Shown here in pieces: positions 57,355 through 64,000 of a DNA stretch of 64,000 bases. Origin of the DNA: Sipunculus nudus. Lineage: Eukaryota; Annelida; Sipuncula; Golfingiida; Sipunculidae. A program made the position numbers and the translations under genes. Within the stretch, counting starts at the first letter, position 1; the number at the start of each line of letters is the position of its first letter. The stretch covers positions 3,114,339 through 3,178,338 of the forward strand of contig CM049316.1 in assembly GCA_026874595.1 (NCBI GenBank). The letters run 5' to 3'. Under the pieces are notes generated by a model. The model did not search any database, was not told where the DNA came from, and worked only from the letters and a program-made list of their open reading frames with translations.

Positions 57355-59264
57355 AAAAACTATAAATGGTCATTGGTACAAAATTTACTTTTTAATATAA
57401 TCATTAGAAGTTAGTTTTACCCTTATATGTGGTAAGTTTACGGAGTACTGATTTTAGATCGACCTATTCAGTTATAAATTACTGTTGGTGCAACCTATTG
57501 TTTTTCAAATTGAATCCCTTTATTTTAAATATTATAATTTTAATAATAATGATCTAAAATGAATTTTTAGGCTTAAAAAGTAATGTACATCAGCCATATA
57601 AATGACTGAGAGACTAATTAATTTCATTCTTGAAGATATCACCGATTGACCATAAATTTGTATTGTTAAAGTTTGTGAACAATTCACCTTATGGTTAAGT
57701 TAACCTATTCCACGTGCATTTGTTGTGTGAATGGAGGATTTCATCCAGATCCCAGACTTTGCCCTGATGTGACTGGCTGGTACACATGACATCATGGACT
57801 GAATTTTTTCAACAACTCAGATCTAATATTGCAGGTTGTTTTAATTACCTCCTGAAAAGTTGAGACTGACAGTGGCAGAATAACTGTGCTTTTACCGAGA
57901 TCTAGAATAATAGTATTAGCCAAAGGGAATTTCACTGATGTGCCAAATGTTTTTGAACAAATCACACAACCTCATATTTTTAGTGGAAAAATATATAGAA
58001 AAATGTTTTTCCTCCAGGAATCGGGCTCATTTCATGTAAAATCTATATTAGTATTTTTTTCATAGGAAATTATGTTATATGATAATATGAGATTTGGAAT
58101 ACCTTTTTTTTTGCCATTGGTAATATGTACCACCAATATTTTAGAATTTTTAAATTGTTTTTTTCTGGTCAATAAAATTTATGACAGCCATATAGTTTTT
58201 TTGCTTAAATGAGTACTGATCTATAACTATAATTACATGTAAAGGTCCTTGCATTTGTAATGTTCATGTTAACAAACATTTTATACTAGAACAGGGGGAC
58301 AGAAGTGCTATCATCAAGCAAGGAGAAGGGGGGGGGGATGCAGTTTTCCCAATGCCCCTCCTCTCTTTAAAGTATATTCCACTTTCCTTAATACATGGGA
58401 CAAGTTTATGTGGGACATTGCTGTGTGGGACAGTAACATAATATGGAAGTCCTGTTTTATCAAACTGAACCTCCTCGTACACAGGGGAAGATTTGCAGGC
58501 TTGAACTACCGAGACCCTTTGACCTTAAAAAGAATGTAACACACACGCCATGACAAGCAGACTCTCATATTTATAACAACACCGGAGAGAAAAAACACAA
58601 ACACACTGAGGTAAGACTATGAGCTTTAATTTGTTGAAAATATTATAAACATGCAAAAAATGGAAGACCACAGTGATATGACTCATTTGCATATATTCTA
58701 AAACGATCACTTACTTTCCCTGAATATTGTAGGTGTATCAATCATAGGATAATGAGAACACCTGGAGTTAATCAGATGTGCATATTAAAGAGATCATAGC
58801 AGAAACAAGATTATCAAGCTAACAATCAGTGACACCTTACAAGTGCACCTGGGAATCATAGCGATGAAGTGCTGAGGTGATGAAAAGTTTAAGATTAAAC
58901 ACTCTATATGACTATCTAGTTGTGAAATGAGAGATGTACAGAAAGCATGATGGCAGTTGCTAAAACCTTGATATATATACAGGAGCTCAGAATTCGTTAC
59001 ATTAAGTGCAATGATAATGAAAAGTGAATGGTTCTGCCTAAACTACACTTATGAAAACAGAATAATCACAGGTAAGTGACATTTAGGAGTTGCATTTAGT
59101 AGTGAACATTCAGAGATCACATTACTAACCAGAGCTGATCACAAACATACCATTTAAATTTGGTTTAACAATTTACAAAAATGTCCTTTTTTTCTCTGGT
59201 ACAGCTTTGAAGACAAGTGGAACTATGAATTTCCAATCTTATCCATATGGATGTTCACAATTAT
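57355..59264. other. Intergenic, no gene seen
   Basis: Poly-G run near 58329. No recognised exon or element end. Confidence 0.5.
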
Positions 59265-59395
59265 TAATATATATATATATAATACATCAATGCATTATTG
59301 TCACTACCTACAGGTTTCATGCACACTGCATGGCACTCATCAGTCACCTGGAGCGTGCAAAAAGACTGCAGGTAGTGACAATATATATATATAAA
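59265..59395 (-). repeat. Small foldback element between TA runs, with hammerhead-like core
   Basis: The 17-base arms ATTGTCACTACCTACAG (59297-59313) and CTGCAGGTAGTGACAAT (59366-59382) are inverted repeats with one mismatch, flanked by (TA)n on both sides. On the minus strand the interior reads CAGTC, then CTGATGAG, then GAAAC in the order required for a hammerhead ribozyme core. Stem I is weak and one base is bulged in stem III, so catalysis is uncertain. Confidence 0.6.
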
Positions 59396-61849
59396 TGGAA
59401 AGGAACTTTGTGGCAATATTGGCTTCAGACATTTATACAAAGGTGTCATTCAACCCACATATCATTTGGCATTATTAACACATTAATTATATATATAAAA
59501 CTATATTTAAACAGTGAAACCTTTCCTTATAGACACCTCTCTATCTCAGGCACCCCGAGAATTCAAACACTTGTGGCAGTCTCCTGAACAGTACATTTAT
59601 ACTCGAGTAACCTCTTGAATACAGACCTCTCTATTACAGTCAAAAACCTCAATCGCTCCAGTGCCACTGACAAAGAAGTTCCGCTGTGTGTGCATGTTGT
59701 GTGTGTGTGTATGTATTTATAAACTTACATTGATATCAGAAGCGAGGTGAACATAAGCTGCATGGAATGTCCCACAGACTAACAGTATATATTACAAGGT
59801 ATAGAATGAAGTGAAGAGGGAGGAATTAAGACTTAACCTGCAAGATTTAGTGTTCTCTCTAGGTATGTATGTTCTAAATCATGCAGGGTTGTAATAACAA
59901 CAAAATCATGTCTAATTACTTCTATGATGATCAAAATAATAATAGTATGAAATAACCACATGCAGATGCTCCTGAGGTGGTATTAGATGCAAAAACAAAA
60001 AACAAGGACCCTGGCAGAATTAGTTACTATGGAAACACTACTTGCATCATGTTGTGACAGTTAATCTAGTCTGGCCACGTACTAAACTGAAAGCTCACAA
60101 AGCAAACAAATATAATATACAGGGAACACTAACTTGAACTATTCTAACATCATATACTTTAAGAATCATACACCCAAGTGGGTTGATGGCTTTGTGAACA
60201 ACATTATGTTAAGCAAATTGACTAAATCTCCATGTAAACTGTTCATAATTTCACAAAATATTTCAGCTTTAGATGAAATCTTGGCAATGTAGGCACGTGA
60301 CTCTCATGGTATAGGCAGTTCAGTGTTAATAAGAATATTTAAAATACAGGCCTAGTAATGCCACAGACACCTGACCCTGTGTCATCCAATCACCTTGAGT
60401 ATCTTCTGGCAACAAAATCAAAATTAAGCAGCAAATAATGGCTGGCCATAAAAATAAACAGTTGTGTTCCAACTTCAATGATTTACCATATAAGTACAAT
60501 AAAATATTTAATTTTTTATGTATTTAGTGCACAAACCTGGAAGTAATATGATTAAGTCTCAGCACTTCTTTTCATCAGGTACATATGTCAGTGAAACTAA
60601 AACCAAAATCACATCCTAAAACAAGCCCCACATTGTAACATCTTTTTCTATGATTTTCTAAGCTATAATATGCCACAATTTTCTATCATTTGCTGTGACA
60701 ATCATGAACAACTGCATGAAATATTAGCATGTCTTGGCATAGGAGCACTTCTTGCACAACACTTCCCCATGTCTGTGTGATCAATGTGCATTTGTTTACA
60801 ATGGGTACAAATGTGTGTTATTTTCTAAGATTTCCTGGAACCACTCCACGTATACTATGATATTTGATGGCACTTTATACTATTATAATTTTCTATCACA
60901 TGCAATGACACATCCATGATTTGTTTACAGGCTATATACTTTAAAATTTATTATGATTTCCCACACTTCAGTTCCCTTTAATTTGCTATGATATATATAC
61001 TTGCAGTGGGTGGTCTCACACCCTGCAATATCATAGACAAGCACAGAAGTTGTTCTGTGTGAGGCTTGCTTTAGAATCCATAACAATACCTGAACACCAA
61101 TTGAACACATGCAACTGAATATCATAATTTTCACAAATAAAAATTAAACTTGAAAAAAACTTCATGCATCAGATGCAGGATAGGATGGAAGACCAGATAA
61201 ATCAGGATTTATCCCACAAAATACTACAATTTATCATGTAAAACTAAGTTAAAGACAACATCTATATCACCAATGAGCGACTGGAAGACACAGCATTTTA
61301 ATGGAAGACTGGAACACTCATCTCATTTGTATTCATCCATGACCCACTTGATTAAAAAGCAGCACGTGGTTGAAGGGTTTATATGTGAGTAAACTGTCAC
61401 ATTATCACTTTATGCCTTAAAAAATTATATAAAGTGTTATAAAAAGATAAATACTGACAATAACCTTATGATCAATCAAAGTTATTATTAATAAGTATTG
61501 ATTTGTATACTGCCATTATATGTTAAAAAGCTGGTATGCATGATGTTTGCGAGGCACCCATCTTTGATTGCAATGTTACTGACATCAAATCCAGTGAGCA
61601 GGTAAGATCACTTACATCCACATTTGAGTTTAATACATGACATATCACAACTGTAAGAAGCAGTCACTTATTGCAACCCAACTTTAAATCAATTTAGAAA
61701 GTAAAACAGATATTCCCCTAGAGTTCTTTACCTTTCTTGTCAAATTCACAAAGCACTGTCATTTATTTTAACACTACATGTATGGGCAAACTTTTTCATG
61801 AAGTCTGTCATATTCTGTCCCTTGAGTTGAGTCTGTAACACCATATTTG
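59396..61849. other. Intergenic, no gene seen
   Basis: No coding motif or repeat boundary is recognised. The right end approaches the inferred 3' end of the zinc-finger gene. Confidence 0.5.
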
Positions 61850-62384
61850 TAAGGCACATTTATTGTTGCTCAAAATTTAGTGGAGTCACTCAGTTTCTTT
61901 GTTTTTCTGCACTGGACACTGGACTAATCATGTGATACATCATGAACATAAGGCACAGTCCTTTTGTAACAAAACTGCCAATCAAAAGGCACTTCATAAA
62001 CGTAAGGCAGTGTCTTTTTCTGTAACTGACAATTGTAAGGCACCGTCTACAATATTCTATGAAGTGTTGTTTTTGTAAAAATAACTGACTGTCACATATA
62101 AAGGCACTGTCCACAGTCGTAATGCACTGTCTTTTCTTGTTTCATTATATTGACAATCGTAATTAAGGCACTGTCATATTTTGTAACACAACTGGCAATC
62201 ATAAGGCACTGTTCTTTTTTGTAACATCAAATCATAAGGCACTGTTCACAATATCTTAATGAAGTGTCTTTTTTTGTAACACAACTGACTGTCATATATT
62301 AAGGCACTGTCCACAGTCATAAGAGACAGCCTTTGTAACACTATTGACAATCGTAAAGCATGGTCAATTTTTTTTTTTGGAACA
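61850..62384 (-). promoter_or_regulatory. Zinc-finger gene 3' UTR with a cluster of miR-124 seed sites
   Basis: In the mRNA sense (minus strand) the 8-mer GTGCCTTA occurs seven times (plus-strand TAAGGCAC at 61850, 61949, 62036, 62164, 62202, 62235 and 62300). GTGCCTT without the final A occurs twice (61986, 62101), and TGCCTTA once (62003). GTGCCTTA is the canonical 8-mer target of miR-124, whose 5' end is UAAGGCAC. The first AATAAA in mRNA sense (61864-61859) lies beyond nine of the ten sites, so they should be in the transcript. The sites sit in degenerate repeats such as TTTTGTAACACAACTGAC. Confidence 0.7.
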
Positions 62385-64000
62385 CTACTGACAACCAATC
62401 AGGTGCAGCCGCTCATGTTTTTCCACTTGACTTCTATCCGTGAAAGCACGATCACAGAATTTACAGATCAAGCTGCTCCGCTCCTCCTCTAAAGGACACT
62501 GTTCATGTGACGGCCCAGCAGCCTCTGTATCTACTCCATCATACAGGCTGTCAGGGCCACCAATACTGTTATGGTTACTATTCATTGGCCTTGATATTCT
62601 TCCACCAGGGAAGTGCAAGCTTGTATGTGCTGCGACTAAGTCTTTACTGTCAGAGCTATAATCACAGTAGCTACACACAAATTTATACTTTACACTGTGA
62701 GCATCCAGATGGTCACCATACTCAATGTCATCAGATGTCTCGAAAGGGCAACGTTCACAGCGGTAAATTCTTTTCGTTGCATCAAAGTTGTCATCAGTGG
62801 CATTATACTGGAACATGTCTGCTTCTTCATCACCGTTGACAGATTCTCCATCATTCGAGGCTGCCAAGTGGATCTTGACATGCTGTTTGATGAGATTATA
62901 GCGGTCTATGCTGTAATCACAATACTGGCAGGTATACTTCCCTCCAGACGTGTGCATCCGAAGATGTGAGCTGAGCACCAGAGGACTATGGGTACGGAAT
63001 GGACACTTTGGACACCTGAGTGGCTTCTTGTCGCCAGCAATTTTTACTGACTTTGGGATACCCTGGTGCAGTTTCATGTGTTGGCAGAGTAAATTCAAAC
63101 GATTCACACTGTATGAGCACTTGTCACATTGGTATTTCCCATCAGTGTTGTGAAGACGCTCATGAATACTGTAGCCCTGCTTACTGCCGCATGAAAAGGG
63201 ACACAAAGGACACTTGTACATTTTCCACACTTTTGGTTTCTTACCTTGCACTGAGACACTCATAGATTTGGCAACATGATCTAAATTAGGAGCAAATTCT
63301 TGACCTTCAGCTGGTAGTGGCCTCTGTGAGCCTGTGATGAAATTACTACCATTACTACCAATAGATAAGTCCTGAGGAGACGAAGATTGTTCCAGCTGGG
63401 ACTTCTGTTCTTCTTTGATCATTCTATTCATGTCTGTGTCCATTCTGTTCACATACTCATTTTCAGCTTCTGTGGTGTGGTTCAGCAGTGCTTTTGCTGG
63501 AGGATTACGTACAAACCCAGGTAGGTCAGCATGAAGTTTACGATGCTGGAACATAAGGTTCATGCGATCCAGGCTGTAATCACAATACTCACAACGGTAG
63601 CGTAACGCAGCCCCATGGAGTTGAGTATGCTTCTGAAACTCAAACAGCGAATTGCTGCCATATGGACAGTTATCACAGTGGTATCGCTGCTTCTTCTTCT
63701 TCTTGACCCAGTTACCGAGACCGTTCAGTTCGTCCATATGGACTGGCTTTGGTGCGATAGGTCTCAGATTCACGTTTTGTTTTGGTGCAAGGAGTAACGA
63801 CCGCACAGTGTTGGTCTCTGTTGTGGGGCTTGTTTTATAATTGATTGGCTGAGTCTGAGTATTCTGAATTAAATTTGTAGTTTCTTGTCCAACACCAGAG
63901 GGCTCTGGGTGTTCTGATTTAGGTTCAGTCTTTTGTTGAGCCTTCTCTTCATTGACCAAATCATGAGGATCAATGGTAATGTAACGACACTTCTCTGGTG
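62385..64000 (-). CDS. C2H2 zinc-finger transcription factor, nine fingers, partial (N-terminus outside window)
   Basis: The open frame runs off the right edge. The visible part ends at TAG (62387-62385). Counting from the leucine codon at 63959-63957, fingers lie at about residues 93-115, 121-143, 248-270, 276-298, 314-336, 342-364, 399-421, 427-449 and 497-519. The first eight form four pairs, with a CP(Y/F)-type finger followed by a CxYCDYS/CSYS-type finger containing NL..H. The ninth, CKFCDRAFTDRSQVEKHERLH, is alone at the C-terminus. PQDLS at 195-199 matches the PxDLS motif that binds the corepressor CtBP. A basic KKKKKQR stretch precedes finger 1. Inference: a sequence-specific nuclear repressor. 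The frame continues upstream (..RYITIDPHDL), so no start codon is assigned. Arrangement recalls REST-like repressors, but finger sequences do not establish orthology. Confidence 0.9.
   Translation of the reverse strand, partial: PEKCRYITIDPHDLVNEEKAQQKTEPKSEHPEPSGVGQETTNLIQNTQTQPINYKTSPTTETNTVRSLLLAPKQNVNLRPIAPKPVHMDELNGLGNWVKKKKKQRYHCDNCPYGSNSLFEFQKHTQLHGAALRYRCEYCDYSLDRMNLMFQHRKLHADLPGFVRNPPAKALLNHTTEAENEYVNRMDTDMNRMIKEEQKSQLEQSSSPQDLSIGSNGSNFITGSQRPLPAEGQEFAPNLDHVAKSMSVSVQGKKPKVWKMYKCPLCPFSCGSKQGYSIHERLHNTDGKYQCDKCSYSVNRLNLLCQHMKLHQGIPKSVKIAGDKKPLRCPKCPFRTHSPLVLSSHLRMHTSGGKYTCQYCDYSIDRYNLIKQHVKIHLAASNDGESVNGDEEADMFQYNATDDNFDATKRIYRCERCPFETSDDIEYGDHLDAHSVKYKFVCSYCDYSSDSKDLVAAHTSLHFPGGRISRPMNSNHNSIGGPDSLYDGVDTEAAGPSHEQCPLEEERSSLICKFCDRAFTDRSQVEKHERLHLIGCQ

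Noticed and set aside
59207-59587. 126-codon plus-strand frame
   Set aside because: It spans TA microsatellites and the foldback element and has no recognisable protein feature.
61850-62310. A miR-124 gene itself, because the plus strand reads TAAGGCAC many times
   Set aside because: None of the copies continues with the rest of the mature miR-124 sequence (GCGGTGAATGCC) and no precursor hairpin is present. Target sites on the minus strand explain the pattern better.
62440-63840. Many plus-strand frames over the zinc-finger exon
   Set aside because: They are shadows of the minus-strand C2H2 coding sequence.

Overview
The window is eukaryotic, animal-type DNA. It is AT-rich, its genes are split by GT-AG introns, and long intergenic and intronic stretches are packed with tandem repeats and many small interspersed elements. 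The gene content (a SPIRE actin nucleator, an ankyrin/SOCS-box protein, a chromodomain protein, a C2H2 zinc-finger protein) and the repeat style (tRNA-derived SINEs, hAT and Harbinger MITEs, hairpin-ended AT-rich elements carrying short GGAC microsatellites) suggest a lophotrochozoan, most likely a bivalve mollusc. The species is not identified.

Layout. (1) 1-1886, + strand: the last three coding exons of a SPIRE-family gene, with its modified FYVE zinc finger and C-terminus. (2) 2-20 kb: no convincing gene. It holds an 18-bp minisatellite (2.26-3.03 kb), a 40-bp tandem array (6.78-8.10 kb), a 26-bp array (9.9 kb) and a repeat block rich in AGGTCA motifs (13.86-15.23 kb). (3) 20209-21949, - strand: an intact 571-aa protein with about 14 ankyrin repeats and a C-terminal SOCS box, coded in one exon. 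(4) 22-36 kb: interspersed repeats of two related families (here A and B), tRNA-derived SINEs and a LINE relic. (5) 36832-48801, + strand: a four-exon gene of 196 codons joining an N-terminal chromodomain to a C-terminal transmembrane tail. Its introns carry two hAT elements with perfect 8-bp target duplications, SINEs, and a miniature LTR element (TRIM) nested inside a family-A repeat. (6) 49.98-51.96 kb: a 27-bp satellite with higher-order periodicity. (7) 52-62 kb: a Harbinger-type MITE, further repeats and a small foldback with a hammerhead-like core. (8) 62385 to the right edge, - strand: the C-terminal part of a repressor-like C2H2 protein with nine fingers in a paired layout and a CtBP-binding motif. 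Its presumed 3'UTR holds ten sites matching the miR-124 seed.

The four genes do not form an obvious pathway. The most interesting points are the tail-anchored chromodomain protein (a candidate heterochromatin tether at the nuclear envelope), the miR-124 site cluster, and the TRIM element whose LTRs contain an RNA polymerase III A-box/B-box pair. All calls come from reading the sequence by eye. No alignments or database searches were run.
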